Positions 17,777 to 26,247 of a stretch of 64,000 nt of DNA are shown here, piece by piece (position 1 is the first letter of the stretch; every line of letters begins with the position of its first letter). The translations under genes and the position numbers were made by a program. Below the pieces are notes generated by a model, which saw only the letters and a list, made by a program, of their open reading frames with translations, searched no databases and was not told where the DNA came from. This stretch comes from Euryarchaeota archaeon Ods02 (GTDB lineage Archaea > Halobacteriota > Halobacteria > Halobacteriales > Halorutilaceae). The DNA lies in the NCBI GenBank assembly GCA_028751075.1, contig JAQZDA010000011.1, positions 1 through 64,000 of the forward strand, given 5' to 3'.

Positions 17777-18994
17777 ATGGCTGGCGTAGAGCTGTTCGAG
17801 GTCGGTGTCGCTCTCGCCGTGATAGCGGTGGCCGGCGGGCTCGCGATGATGGTGCGGCAGTCGGTGATCCCGTTCTACATAGTCGCCGGCATGCTCGCCG
17901 GCGAACACGTCTTAGGCGCGCTCGGCTATCCCTACGTCGGAGAGAGCGACCACGCGTTCTACTTCATCGAGATAGCCGCCGAACTCGGTATAGTGCTGCT
18001 GCTGTTCTTCCTCGGGCTCGAGTTCAGCATCACCAAGCTCGCTAAGAACAAGGACCGCATCATGAAGGCCGGAACCATCGACCTCCTCAACCTCGGTGTC
18101 GGCCTCGTCATCGGGTTCGTGTTCTTCGGCGACCTCGTGGCTGCCGTCCTCGTCGGCGGCATCGTCTACATCTCGTCGAGCGCCATCATCACGAAGAGCC
18201 TGATGGATCTCGGATGGATAGCGAACCCCGAGAGCGAACCCATGCTCGGCATCCTCGTCTACGAGGACCTGTTCATCGCCATCTACCTCGCCGTCATAAG
18301 CGCCGTCCTGCTCGGCGGCGAAGGAGTCGTGGACGCCGCCGGCGCCATCGGAGTCGCCGTAGCGTTCATCCTCGGACTCCTGATACTCGTCTACTACGGC
18401 ACCAGGTTGTTCCAGGAGATGCTCGAGGTCGACAGCAACGAGATGACGGTGTTGCGGGCTCTCGGCGTCACAGTCCTCGTAGCGGGGGCGGCGCTCGCTC
18501 TCGGCGTCAGCGAAGCCGTCGCGGCGTTCTTCATCGGTATGGCGTTCAGCAGCACCAGCCACGTCCACGACATAGAGGAGCTGCTGTCGCCGGTGCGCGA
18601 CGTCTTCGCCGCGTTCTTCTTCTTCTGGATCGGACTCGTCACCGACCCCACCGTGTTCCCCATGGTATTGGGTCTGCTCGCCGTCGCCGTCGTCTTCACC
18701 GCGCCGTCGAAGTACCTGACGGCGTACAAGGGCGGACGCATCTACGGCCTCGACCAGAGGCGGTCGACGCGCGTCGGCCTCGGCATGGTGACGCGCGGCG
18801 AGTTCAGCTTGATCATCGCCGCGATAGCGGCGTCGGCGACGGGTGCGTTCGCGACAGAGGCGGTTACGGAGACCATCCCCGCGTTCGCCGTCGCCTACGT
18901 GCTGTTCATGAGCATTCTCGGCACCACTCTGATGCAGTACAGCGGGTTCTTCGAGAGGCGGCTGGCGGCTGGAGATAATGCAGAAGCAGAGTAG
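17777..18994 (+). CDS. CPA2-family K+(Na+)/H+ antiporter (KefB/KhtU-like)
   Basis: A 405-residue membrane antiporter with about 12-13 helices. Family features include FYIVAGMLAGEHVLG near the N-terminus, LLLFFLGLEFSITKLAKNKD, SSSAIITKSL, and MVTRGEFSLIIAAIA near the C-terminus, the CPA2 ion-binding region. It has no C-terminal RCK domain; that role falls to the separate TrkA-C protein encoded just upstream. The pair likely exports K+ or Na+ in exchange for protons, important in a salt-accumulating cell. Confidence 0.9.
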   Translation: MAGVELFEVGVALAVIAVAGGLAMMVRQSVIPFYIVAGMLAGEHVLGALGYPYVGESDHAFYFIEIAAELGIVLLLFFLGLEFSITKLAKNKDRIMKAGTIDLLNLGVGLVIGFVFFGDLVAAVLVGGIVYISSSAIITKSLMDLGWIANPESEPMLGILVYEDLFIAIYLAVISAVLLGGEGVVDAAGAIGVAVAFILGLLILVYYGTRLFQEMLEVDSNEMTVLRALGVTVLVAGAALALGVSEAVAAFFIGMAFSSTSHVHDIEELLSPVRDVFAAFFFFWIGLVTDPTVFPMVLGLLAVAVVFTAPSKYLTAYKGGRIYGLDQRRSTRVGLGMVTRGEFSLIIAAIAASATGAFATEAVTETIPAFAVAYVLFMSILGTTLMQYSGFFERRLAAGDNAEAE

Positions 18995-19037
18995 GTTAGC
19001 TTAAGCAGAGTGCGTTAGCTCGATAGCCGCGGAGCTT

Positions 19038-19481
19038 CTACTCCTGCTCAGTCACCCTCTCGATCTCGAGGTCCAGATTCAGATCGTCGAACTCGGGGTC
19101 GTCTCCCACTACGAGCGTGGCGTCTGATTCCGCCGCGAGGGCGGCGGCGTAGGAGTCCCCGAGCGATATACCACCGGCGGCCTTGATCTCGGCGACCTGG
19201 TTCCACGACGGCGTCAGGAGGTCGACTCCGAAGCCACGTAGCACACGGAGGTCGCGTTCACCGGCTTCGAGAGCATTCTCTGGTGGCGAGTTATCGAGGT
19301 CACCGGTTTCCAGACGAGCAACCTTGTACACGAGTTCGACTGCTGTGGCGTGTGAGATGGCGGCGGAGGAGCTGCCTGCGTCTACTTCGTGGAGGACGTC
19401 GGCTACCTGGTCAGCACCTCTCTCGCCGTAGAGGTACGCGATCAACGGTTCGGTGTCGAAGACGTAGTCAGCCTCAGTCAT
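19038..19481 (-). CDS. vapC: PIN-domain toxin (VapC type)
   Basis: A 147-residue PIN-domain ribonuclease. The four acidic active-site residues are visible: D9 (YVFDTEPLIAYL), E49 (AVELVYK), D109 (ISLGDSYAAALA) and D127/D128 (LVVGDDPEF). VapC toxins cut initiator tRNA or other RNAs when free of antitoxin. The gene starts 12 bases after the AbrB-type antitoxin gene on the same strand, a classic antitoxin-toxin order. Confidence 0.88.
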   Translation of the reverse strand: MTEADYVFDTEPLIAYLYGERGADQVADVLHEVDAGSSSAAISHATAVELVYKVARLETGDLDNSPPENALEAGERDLRVLRGFGVDLLTPSWNQVAEIKAAGGISLGDSYAAALAAESDATLVVGDDPEFDDLNLDLEIERVTEQE

Positions 19482-19493
19482 CCTTCCATGGTT

Positions 19494-19763
19494 TCAGCCG
19501 TCTTCCTCCAGCGAGAGGTCTTCGTCCTTCATCTGCTGAAGCCGGTCGAGGACTTCTCCTTCTCCGTGTTCCCCCGCGTGGACTCCCTTCAAGTCGTCGA
19601 CGGATGGCATGGGTTCCACGACGATCTTGCCGTCTTCCTCGTGAACGTAGACCTTGCCGGGTGCGTCGATCCCGAACCGCTCCCGTAGCTCCTTCGGGAT
19701 GGTAGCCTGTCCTTTCTCGCTGACTCGGATGACGCGGCCGGACTCGTCCGCTTCTGTAGACAT
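19494..19763 (-). CDS. AbrB/SpoVT-type antitoxin of the PIN toxin
   Basis: An 89-residue protein with an N-terminal swapped-hairpin AbrB DNA-binding domain (IRVSEKGQATIPKELRERFG) and a C-terminal acidic tail that would wrap the toxin. It precedes the PIN toxin. A short palindrome CTAAATTAG (19770-19778) lies 7 bases before its ATG and could be its own operator, since such antitoxins repress their own operons. Confidence 0.85.
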   Translation of the reverse strand: MSTEADESGRVIRVSEKGQATIPKELRERFGIDAPGKVYVHEEDGKIVVEPMPSVDDLKGVHAGEHGEGEVLDRLQQMKDEDLSLEEDG

Positions 19764-19840
19764 CCTACGCTAAATTAGGAGTCAGTAACACAAAAACGCT
19801 CGTGTTAATGACCCGGATAGTTTTACCTTACGTTTTAGTT

Positions 19841-20539
19841 TTACTCCACCATCCAGTATCCGACGCTACCCAGGTTGTCGCCGGCGGGCTGGAGCGCGCT
19901 GTCGGCGGCGCGGAAGCCTTTCGCGATGGACTTCGGGATGCTGCGGTAGAGGCCGAACGGCACGAGGAAATCTGTGTCGTGGTCGACGACGTCGGCGCCT
20001 GCGTCGGTGACGAACTCCCTTACGTCGGTGTCGCTGTAGAGGTGGCTGCCCATCGGGAGGAACCGGTTGTAGAGCAAGCGGGCGCTGGGGCTGCGGAAGA
20101 CGTCGAAGACGACGGGTCCGCGGCTGACGCGCACGAGCTCCTGGAGGTAGGGCGTGGGTTCGGGAACGAGGTGGAAGAAACGCATCGCGACTGCGATGTC
20201 GAACGAGTCGTCGGGGAACGGCAGCCGGCTGCCGTCTACGCGGAGGAACTCCGGCCGGCCCTCGTCGATGGAGATAGCTGCGGCTTTGTCGACGCCCTGC
20301 TCTAGCATCTCGCGGCTGATGTCGCCGGCGACGACGTCCGCGCCCTGTCCAGCGAGCTCGACGCTGAACCTGCCGGTTCCGCACGCGAGCTCGAACACCT
20401 CCTTGCCTTCGATGTCGCCGACGAGGTCGAACAGCGCGTCCTTCTCGCCGGTATCGACGAGCTCACCGCCTTTCGAGAACCGCCATTCGTCGTACTCCTC
20501 CGCGGTGCCGTCCTCCTGATACCACTCGCGTCCTTTCAC
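19841..20539 (-). CDS. Class I SAM-dependent methyltransferase
   Basis: A 232-residue Methyltransf_11/25-type enzyme: motif I VFELACGTGRFSVELA (about 49-64), motif II VVAGDISREML, and motif IV FPDDSFDIAVAMRFFHLV. The C-terminal part (SHLYSDTDVREFVTDAGAD) is typical of small-molecule methyltransferases. Target unknown. It starts with GTG; a minus-strand TATA-like AATTAATA (20564-20571) is centred 28 bases before it, supporting this start. Confidence 0.85.
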   Translation of the reverse strand: MKGREWYQEDGTAEEYDEWRFSKGGELVDTGEKDALFDLVGDIEGKEVFELACGTGRFSVELAGQGADVVAGDISREMLEQGVDKAAAISIDEGRPEFLRVDGSRLPFPDDSFDIAVAMRFFHLVPEPTPYLQELVRVSRGPVVFDVFRSPSARLLYNRFLPMGSHLYSDTDVREFVTDAGADVVDHDTDFLVPFGLYRSIPKSIAKGFRAADSALQPAGDNLGSVGYWMVE

Positions 20540-20563
20540 GGTTCCCTGTTGCGTGGACTGCGG

Positions 20564-20571
20564 TATTAATT
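20564..20571 (-). promoter_or_regulatory. TATA-like element of the methyltransferase gene
   Basis: AATTAATA on the minus strand is centred 28 bases before the GTG start at 20539. Confidence 0.45.
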
Positions 20572-20603
20572 CCCGTGGTTGAACTGCGTTAGGTGGAGGG
20601 GTT

Positions 20604-22256
20604 TTACTCTACCCGGACTTCGTTCTCGGTGACCTGGAGGTAGGTTATGGTGTCGGTCTGCGCACCGAGGTTGAGGTCTACTGGTGAACCTTGGCGCATG
20701 GGGTTTTGTGGTTCGTTATTGGATGCATCGAGGGATTGCCCGACGATAGCCCCCTCCCATTCCGCGTTGCCGAAGCCGGACGGTGATATCACGGTGTTCG
20801 GAGCGTACAGTGTCACGTACTTCTCGCTGCCGCCGGCTCCTGCGATGTCAATAGAGTCCACGCTGGAGTGAACGAAGACTATCATCTCCGAAGTGTTACC
20901 GGAGTTCGGTGGTGGATTCAAATCAAGCTGTCCCGGCATAAAGGTCTGCTGAGGTTCATCTCGAAGCATTACTTCTAACCTCGTATTGCCGGTGTCGTTG
21001 TCAGTTATACTCCATGTGTCAGTACCATGGCTGTAGGCCCCATCCACCGCTATGGTCACGTTTCCTTCCGATAGGTCGAAGTCAGCGTCCCCAAAATCTG
21101 GGTCGTCACTGAAGTACAGCAGGTAATCTTCGCCGGAGTCTGGAGCGATTTCGCAATCGTCGGGTATCCCTCCTTCGTCAACGGTACAGTCATCTACTTC
21201 GTCGTTGTCGTTGTCGTTTCTGGCGTCTGACAGCGTGTCCTCTATGTAACCTGATGCGCTGAGGAAGTACTCGTTCTCACCTGGATCTCCGTCGAACCAG
21301 TCGCCGTCGGCGCTGCCCTGGAATGAGTGACCTCCGTCAATGTCGTCGTCGTGGGGTACAGCGAGCTCCACGATCGCGGTCTGTTCGTCGTCGTCGATGT
21401 TGTCCTCACCGACAGTGCCCGCTGTCCGGGATTCGAAGTACTTCGCCCATGCACGGTAGTACTCGCTCTGTATCTCTGCAGTGACTGTTCCTCCGACTAT
21501 CGGGTTTTCGTCGAATAGCTGCACGGCTTCAGGAGTAGTACCTACGCGTATATTCCTGCCGGCTGTGGAAGAGGCTGTGAAGTTAGTTGTTACGTTGAAC
21601 AATGGCACGGTCAAAGTCTGTCCACGGGTGGAGTAGTGGAACTCCGGTGGAGATATCATGACCGAGTCGTTGCTGAAGAACGACTTCTTCCAGACTGCTC
21701 CACCTTCGTACGCTATCTTCTCTTCGTTGTCGGTGTCCGTGTACTCTATCTTGCCGATGTCAACTTCGACTAGTGTTCTGTTGAAGTTGTCTTGAGCTAC
21801 TTGTACGTCGCCGCTCTGGTTTACGGGGTCACAGAGAGGGTCGACACAGTTCGAACTATCAGGTCCATCGAGATTGTCTATCCCTTCAGTGAGCTGTTCT
21901 CTACCCAGGGAGTTAGCCGTGAGCTTGACCTCTTCATCCGTGAAGTTGTGGTACATTCTCAGTGTCGCCCCTTCGGGATCTGCTCTGAGCTCTCCGCCGT
22001 GGAGGTTCATCTCGACGTTCTGCGCCTCCGACGCTCCGAGCGCTGAGGTAGCTAGCTTGGAGTCCAGCAGCGAGAACTCGTTCTCTATCTGAGAGGACTC
22101 CGACAGCTCCATTCCGCCGCTGATAGCGGGTTCCGCGAAGTACAGTATACCGCCTATCGCTACCATGGTCAGCCCGAGGAGAAGGATTATACCGAGGACC
22201 TCCGACTGAGCGATTTCCGGAATCCGTTCACCCGAGGTTCGTTTCTTATAGCTCAT
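20604..22256 (-). CDS. Large pilin-like surface protein (resembles DUF7289), last gene of the pilin-like operon
   Basis: A 550-residue protein with a short basic leader (MSYKKRTSGERIPEIAQSE) followed at once by a hydrophobic helix (about 20-42), the layout of a class III (type IV pilin) signal. The remainder is acidic, rich in Asn-x-Ser/Thr sequons and beta-strand-like, with cysteine pairs (CVDPLC; CTVDEGGIPDDC). Its N-terminal region after the helix resembles the adjacent upstream gene (YFAEPAISG here, YANAIPVLED there), so the two are probably paralogues. It is likely anchored outside the membrane or built into a pilus. A 20-base gap separates it from the gene upstream. DUF number from memory. 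Confidence 0.7.
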   Translation of the reverse strand: MSYKKRTSGERIPEIAQSEVLGIILLLGLTMVAIGGILYFAEPAISGGMELSESSQIENEFSLLDSKLATSALGASEAQNVEMNLHGGELRADPEGATLRMYHNFTDEEVKLTANSLGREQLTEGIDNLDGPDSSNCVDPLCDPVNQSGDVQVAQDNFNRTLVEVDIGKIEYTDTDNEEKIAYEGGAVWKKSFFSNDSVMISPPEFHYSTRGQTLTVPLFNVTTNFTASSTAGRNIRVGTTPEAVQLFDENPIVGGTVTAEIQSEYYRAWAKYFESRTAGTVGEDNIDDDEQTAIVELAVPHDDDIDGGHSFQGSADGDWFDGDPGENEYFLSASGYIEDTLSDARNDNDNDEVDDCTVDEGGIPDDCEIAPDSGEDYLLYFSDDPDFGDADFDLSEGNVTIAVDGAYSHGTDTWSITDNDTGNTRLEVMLRDEPQQTFMPGQLDLNPPPNSGNTSEMIVFVHSSVDSIDIAGAGGSEKYVTLYAPNTVISPSGFGNAEWEGAIVGQSLDASNNEPQNPMRQGSPVDLNLGAQTDTITYLQVTENEVRVE

Positions 22257-22276
22257 GTTTAGCTCTAAAGCGTTGA

Positions 22277-23071
22277 TCAGGCAGTAATCCTTGCTTCTAT
22301 TAGGTAATCTTTGTACATAACCCTGTCGCCTGCACCTTGTTCGAACTCTATCTGCGCCGCGTCGTCCCCGACATCTCTCGTGTTTATCCTGGTCGAGGCA
22401 TCCTCTATCGACTCGAAGTATGCCTGCCAGGCGTCCGCGTGTTCAGACGTCACTCTTATGGTGACATCGTCGGAGTCTATCCTCTTCATGACATCTGATC
22501 TGAGAGATGCCTGTTTTCTGACCAGTATCGGGCCGTCTCCGGATAGCTCCTGGAACCCCTGGAAACGTACGTTCTGCAGGATCGCCGTGTAGGTAGCTGA
22601 AGCAGCCTCGTTCTCCCGTACCGTCCAGCCGGGTTCTACCAGCATCGCGGAATCATTGCGTGCAGTCGACGTCCGGATAACTGCACCGTTCTCGTAGATT
22701 ATCTGCTCCTCCCCGTGTTCGTAGGTCAGCGTAGACGCTCCTCTGACGATGTCCCAGTCGGGGGAAAGCCCTGTTTCACCCGAGACGTTAATCTGGTACG
22801 TCGGATTGCCGAGCGACACCTCGGAGTCGAACAACCTGATATGCGTCGCTCTCCGCGACACGTCCCTCTCCGTTATCTCGTCGACGTTGCCGTCGAGGGT
22901 GCTGAATATCTTCTCGGTGTTGGTGATGTGCTGGTGTTCGCGGTTGTCCTCCAACACAGGTATGGCGTTCGCGTACACCATGCCTATCGCCATGAAGACT
23001 ATTCCGAGCACTATGATGAAGCCGACGACCTCGGAGACACCTAGCTCGTCTCCCTGGTTCCTCTGTATCAT
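22277..23071 (-). CDS. Pilin-like surface protein (resembles DUF7289)
   Basis: A 264-residue protein with leader MIQRNQGDELGVSE and a hydrophobic helix (about 15-35, VVGFIIVLGIVFMAIGMVYA). The extracellular part contains sequons (INVSGE, ARNDSA) and the segment DVMKRIDSDDVTIRVTSEHA, common in this type of haloarchaeal pilin-like protein. Its start overlaps the stop of the gene upstream by 4 bases. It shares its N-terminal design with the next gene downstream. Confidence 0.7.
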   Translation of the reverse strand: MIQRNQGDELGVSEVVGFIIVLGIVFMAIGMVYANAIPVLEDNREHQHITNTEKIFSTLDGNVDEITERDVSRRATHIRLFDSEVSLGNPTYQINVSGETGLSPDWDIVRGASTLTYEHGEEQIIYENGAVIRTSTARNDSAMLVEPGWTVRENEAASATYTAILQNVRFQGFQELSGDGPILVRKQASLRSDVMKRIDSDDVTIRVTSEHADAWQAYFESIEDASTRINTRDVGDDAAQIEFEQGAGDRVMYKDYLIEARITA

Positions 23072-23520
23072 GATATATCGTGTATCTCCCCGTCTCGGTA
23101 GTCGACGAAGTGGTTCTGTCCACCCGTCAGCTCTATGGGGGTGTTATCGCTGTTTATCTCCGCTCTGTGTTCTACCGTGATGATGGTCCTTCCCGAGTTC
23201 AGGGTTATGTTGTCGTCGTTCACGGTTAAGGTGTACGCCTGGTCGATGTCGTCGCTGGAGAAGTACATCATGCTGTCGTCGTCGGGGTTGCTGCGTGCGA
23301 GTCTGTCGGTCTTCTCCAGCTCCCACACCACTCGTTCACCTGCGACGTGCAGCTCGGTCTCCCGTGCGTCGTCGGCGAGATCCGTGTAGAAACCCTGCAT
23401 CGTGAACAAGACGATGGACACCGCGATAGTGGCGATGCCGAAGTTCAGTATGAAACCCGTGGTTATCGAAACCGCCTGCTGCCTTCTGCCGGGGTCGCTG
23501 GGTTCGTGGTTACGCATCAT
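23068..23520 (-). CDS. Pilin-like protein (resembles DUF7266)
   Basis: A 150-residue protein: basic leader (MRNHEPSDPGRRQQAVS), hydrophobic helix about 19-42, then FYTDLADDARETELHVAGER and a beta-rich domain. The AVS-x-x-x-GF junction and the VAGERVVWELEKTDRLAR segment resemble a family I recall as DUF7266, often found in the same haloarchaeal cluster. It overlaps both neighbours by 4 bases, so it is translated with them. Confidence 0.68.
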   Translation of the reverse strand: MMRNHEPSDPGRRQQAVSITTGFILNFGIATIAVSIVLFTMQGFYTDLADDARETELHVAGERVVWELEKTDRLARSNPDDDSMMYFSSDDIDQAYTLTVNDDNITLNSGRTIITVEHRAEINSDNTPIELTGGQNHFVDYRDGEIHDIS

Positions 23521-24653
23521 GGTATAACCACCTTGTCTAATTTGAAGTCCTCCTGTCTAGCGCTCACACCCTCGACTTCCCGGACGTGTTCGACGTCACC
23601 GCTGACGTAGCTGAAGGAGTACGAGGCATCGTGGACGACACCCACCTCATGGATGGGATAATCACCCAGGTCGTCGACGCAGGGAGCCTGTTCCTCACAG
23701 ACACCCAGGTCAGCTGCGTCCACGTCACTGGATAACCTGTACTCGTATCCTCCATCCCATCCCTCGATGTTCTCTATCGCTACAGAGGTCACATCCTCGT
23801 CGTTAATCCACTCCGGCATGAGGTCATCAGAGTCAGTGTGACAGTCGTCGTCTCTATCAAACCTAAGGCAAGCTTCTTCATCTTGTACATCTATCTCTAC
23901 GGTTATGTTATCCGTACCACTGGGCACAGAAATATCTCTATAGTCGAACGTTCCGCTTTCGTTGCGCGTGATGTTCACGACGTCATCACCCACTATATCT
24001 AGCTCCCAGAGAGAGCCCTCTCTGTCGGGCTGAGCTGTAGGTGGGAGTTCGCTCTCGTAGACCCCGGTACGGAAACCTGAATCACCCCCTCCCAGAACTG
24101 AAAAATCTACCTCTACATATAACTCGATGCTTTCGACGGGGTCATCTTCTTCTTCTGTCGCTGAACCAAACACCTCGAATCGGTCTTCACCGGTCCCGTT
24201 CTCTATCCTACCGTAGTCGTCTCCATCCGGCATCTGGCCGACGCTCCACACCGACTCTACGGAGTTCATCTCAACCTCGGTCACCGCTTGCCGGCTTTCA
24301 GAATGATATGTTGCGTTCCCCTGGAACGAGTAGAGGGAGTTCCTGAAGTTATCCTCGGCTTCATCTGGAGTGAACAGGTAGCTCTGGTTCACCTCTCCCG
24401 AGCTGTTGTGTCCGAGCGTGTTCGCTATATCGTAGGACATTCTATCGACGTCTCCTGCAAACCCAAGTATCCCTCTGTCGTCGACGCCGTCGTCACGCGT
24501 CGACAGGTCCTGCGCGAAGATCAAGCTGTTCAGCAGGACAGCGATGACGACGACAGCTATAGCTATCAGGAAACCCGTCAAGATGATAGCCTGCGCCGAC
24601 CGTTCGCCACTGGAGCCACGGCATCCTACGGAGGACCTGTTCACATACGCCAT
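23517..24653 (-). CDS. Pilin-like surface protein (resembles DUF7261)
   Basis: A 378-residue protein. After a leader (MAYVNRSSVGCRGSSGERS) comes a hydrophobic helix about 20-46 (AQAIILTGFLIAIAVVVIAV), then LIFAQDLSTRDDG. This junction is typical of the family I recall as DUF7261. The ectodomain is acidic with several Asn-x-Ser/Thr sites and paired cysteines (ACLRFDRDDDC; VCEEQAPC), consistent with a secreted, disulfide-bonded protein. It overlaps the upstream gene by 13 bases. Confidence 0.68.
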   Translation of the reverse strand: MAYVNRSSVGCRGSSGERSAQAIILTGFLIAIAVVVIAVLLNSLIFAQDLSTRDDGVDDRGILGFAGDVDRMSYDIANTLGHNSSGEVNQSYLFTPDEAEDNFRNSLYSFQGNATYHSESRQAVTEVEMNSVESVWSVGQMPDGDDYGRIENGTGEDRFEVFGSATEEEDDPVESIELYVEVDFSVLGGGDSGFRTGVYESELPPTAQPDREGSLWELDIVGDDVVNITRNESGTFDYRDISVPSGTDNITVEIDVQDEEACLRFDRDDDCHTDSDDLMPEWINDEDVTSVAIENIEGWDGGYEYRLSSDVDAADLGVCEEQAPCVDDLGDYPIHEVGVVHDASYSFSYVSGDVEHVREVEGVSARQEDFKLDKVVIP

Positions 24654-25342
24654 ATCGTCAACCTCACCTCCACGACGTTGTACAAGCTCGTGTCATCTCC
24701 GTTCGAACCCATGCGATCGCAGTAGAACTCCATCTCCGTGTCGTCAGCAGTTTCTACCTCGGCAAGAGTCACGTTGTCGCTCTCGTTGTCGTACACCGTA
24801 TCGTGCTCGTGCAACGCCACCCTGGTCGAAGCCGTCACCGAGTGCAGGCTCGGGTCGCCGTTGTCTATGTACGTCTGACTCCCGCCGCTGTCTCTCGCGC
24901 ACTCTATCTCGACGTTGTAGACGAGACCCCGTTGAGTGAAGGTCTGGTTCAACGTCTCACCGAAGTCACCAGGAATCGGCGCGCCGAACATGAAGGGTCC
25001 CTCCGCCGTTCCACCGTAGTAGTTAGTCTCCGCGAGACTTCCACGGAACTCGCCGTCCTCGACGGTGTGGTTGTCGCTAGCGCTCCAGTTCAACAGCGCC
25101 TCCTTCAGCTCTCCATTAGAGTTAGATGTCGAGATCACGTCGTCGGCGAGCTTGTACTGGTTGAGCTCGACCTCCTGGCTCGCCGTACTCGAAGACGTCG
25201 GAGTGATAGCGACGGCCTGAACGCCGTACAGCGCCGCAACCAATATGATGAAACCCGCGGTGAACCCCTCGATAGTATGAACCTGTCCACGGCTTCCGCG
25301 GCCGCTGTCTGCGTCAACCGTGAGCTTGCCGCGGCTCACCAT
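24641..25342 (-). CDS. Pilin-like protein (resembles DUF7288)
   Basis: A 233-residue protein. The leader ends RGSRGQVHTIEG and the hydrophobic helix follows (about 28-46, FTAGFIILVAALYGVQAVAI), then TPTSSSTASQEVE. This closely fits a family I recall as DUF7288 (RGQ-x-HT-x-E before the helix). The ectodomain includes FGAPIPGDFGETLNQTF and an even number of cysteines. It overlaps the first gene of the operon by 7 bases. Confidence 0.7.
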   Translation of the reverse strand: MVSRGKLTVDADSGRGSRGQVHTIEGFTAGFIILVAALYGVQAVAITPTSSSTASQEVELNQYKLADDVISTSNSNGELKEALLNWSASDNHTVEDGEFRGSLAETNYYGGTAEGPFMFGAPIPGDFGETLNQTFTQRGLVYNVEIECARDSGGSQTYIDNGDPSLHSVTASTRVALHEHDTVYDNESDNVTLAEVETADDTEMEFYCDRMGSNGDDTSLYNVVEVRLTIWRM

Positions 25343-25824
25343 ACTCTCACCCGGACGAAGACCTTATCTCCCTCGTCGAACTCCGTGAGCCCGCCGTCGT
25401 CAGCTACCTGTCCGTACCTCACGGTGCGTGACACCGACGCCCCAACTTCGGGCGGGCTGTTAGTGCTGCCGTCGTCTCTGACCGCGAAGTCCGGTGGATC
25501 GTCGGAATCTATCTCGCTCACCGTCACGTTCACGCCATGCCTTGGACTCTCCACGCCGAGATCCGTCTCCAGCTGGTGGATGCTTTCGTTGTTCTCCTCG
25601 AGATACGTCAGGTTCAACATCCCTTTCTCTCCGTCAGACAGCTTGTCGAAGTACAGGTTATCGGCCACCGACTGCGTCTTCGTCGGCACCTCCTCCGAGG
25701 TGAAGACGAAGGGGGAGACGGCGGCCGCGGAGAACTGGAAGATGAAAAAGAACACTCCCGCGAATATCACCATGCCGAGCAAGAAGTCCACGCTCATCTG
25801 AGCCTTCGTCGAGTCCCGGTTCAT
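25336..25824 (-). CDS. Pilin-like protein (resembles DUF7287), first gene of the pilin-like operon
   Basis: A 162-residue protein with leader MNRDSTKAQMSVD and a hydrophobic helix about 14-36 (FLLGMVIFAGVFFFIFQFSA), then a short ectodomain with NLTYLEENNES and the segment VRYGQVADDG. The Gln-x-Ser-x-Asp-Phe junction resembles the family I recall as DUF7287. It opens a run of six overlapping or closely spaced minus-strand genes that all share the leader-helix-ectodomain plan. A minus-strand TATA-like element lies about 33 bases upstream. Confidence 0.68.
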   Translation of the reverse strand: MNRDSTKAQMSVDFLLGMVIFAGVFFFIFQFSAAAVSPFVFTSEEVPTKTQSVADNLYFDKLSDGEKGMLNLTYLEENNESIHQLETDLGVESPRHGVNVTVSEIDSDDPPDFAVRDDGSTNSPPEVGASVSRTVRYGQVADDGGLTEFDEGDKVFVRVRVW

Positions 25825-25852
25825 GTAAACCTGTGTTAGATAAAGAGCCTGG

Positions 25853-25861
25853 AATACTTAA
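25853..25861 (-). promoter_or_regulatory. TATA-like element of the pilin-like operon
   Basis: TTAAGTATT on the minus strand lies about 33 bases before the ATG at 25824. It is the only obvious promoter for the six genes. A second A/T-rich element (25931-25940, plus strand, ATATAAGTAT) in the same intergenic region is about 100 bases before the divergent gene, leaving an unexplained leader of about 75 bases. Confidence 0.45.
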
Positions 25862-26034
25862 CCGTTGTTCCCAGAGACCACCAGCACCAGAGGGGGGAGA
25901 ATTAAATCTCACCGACCTCGACGGAAGATAGAAATATAAGTATCCCCTTTAGTTTCCTTAATTTTAAAGGGTTTCGCACACCGAAGCCGTGATAAGCCAG
26001 CGTCTGTTCTACGTCTAAACCAGGGTCTCAACAG

Positions 26035-26247
26035 ATGGGGAGTGGACAGACACAGGTACTGGCAGCAGTGTTCATGGTAGCGTTGACCGCTCTGATCGCC
26101 GCCGCGTTCTACGGAGCCATCACGCTGTCGCAGCCCGACGACCCCTTCGACCCCGACAGTCCGTTCGACGAAGGGTACGCCACCGCAGGTCACCAGAAGT
26201 CGATTCTCCCATACATCAGCATGTCGGGAGGTAGGATGTTTGGCTAG
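26035..26247 (+). CDS. Short pilin-like membrane protein, divergent from the pilin operon
   Basis: A 70-residue protein. It starts MGSGQTQ and moves directly into a hydrophobic helix (about 8-31), followed by a short Pro/Asp-rich tail (QPDDPFDPDSPFDEGYA). The start resembles the next protein (MASGQGY), so the two are probable paralogues or partners. It has the minimal architecture of a minor pilin or membrane anchor. No family is recognised. The stop overlaps the next start. Confidence 0.6.
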   Translation: MGSGQTQVLAAVFMVALTALIAAAFYGAITLSQPDDPFDPDSPFDEGYATAGHQKSILPYISMSGGRMFG

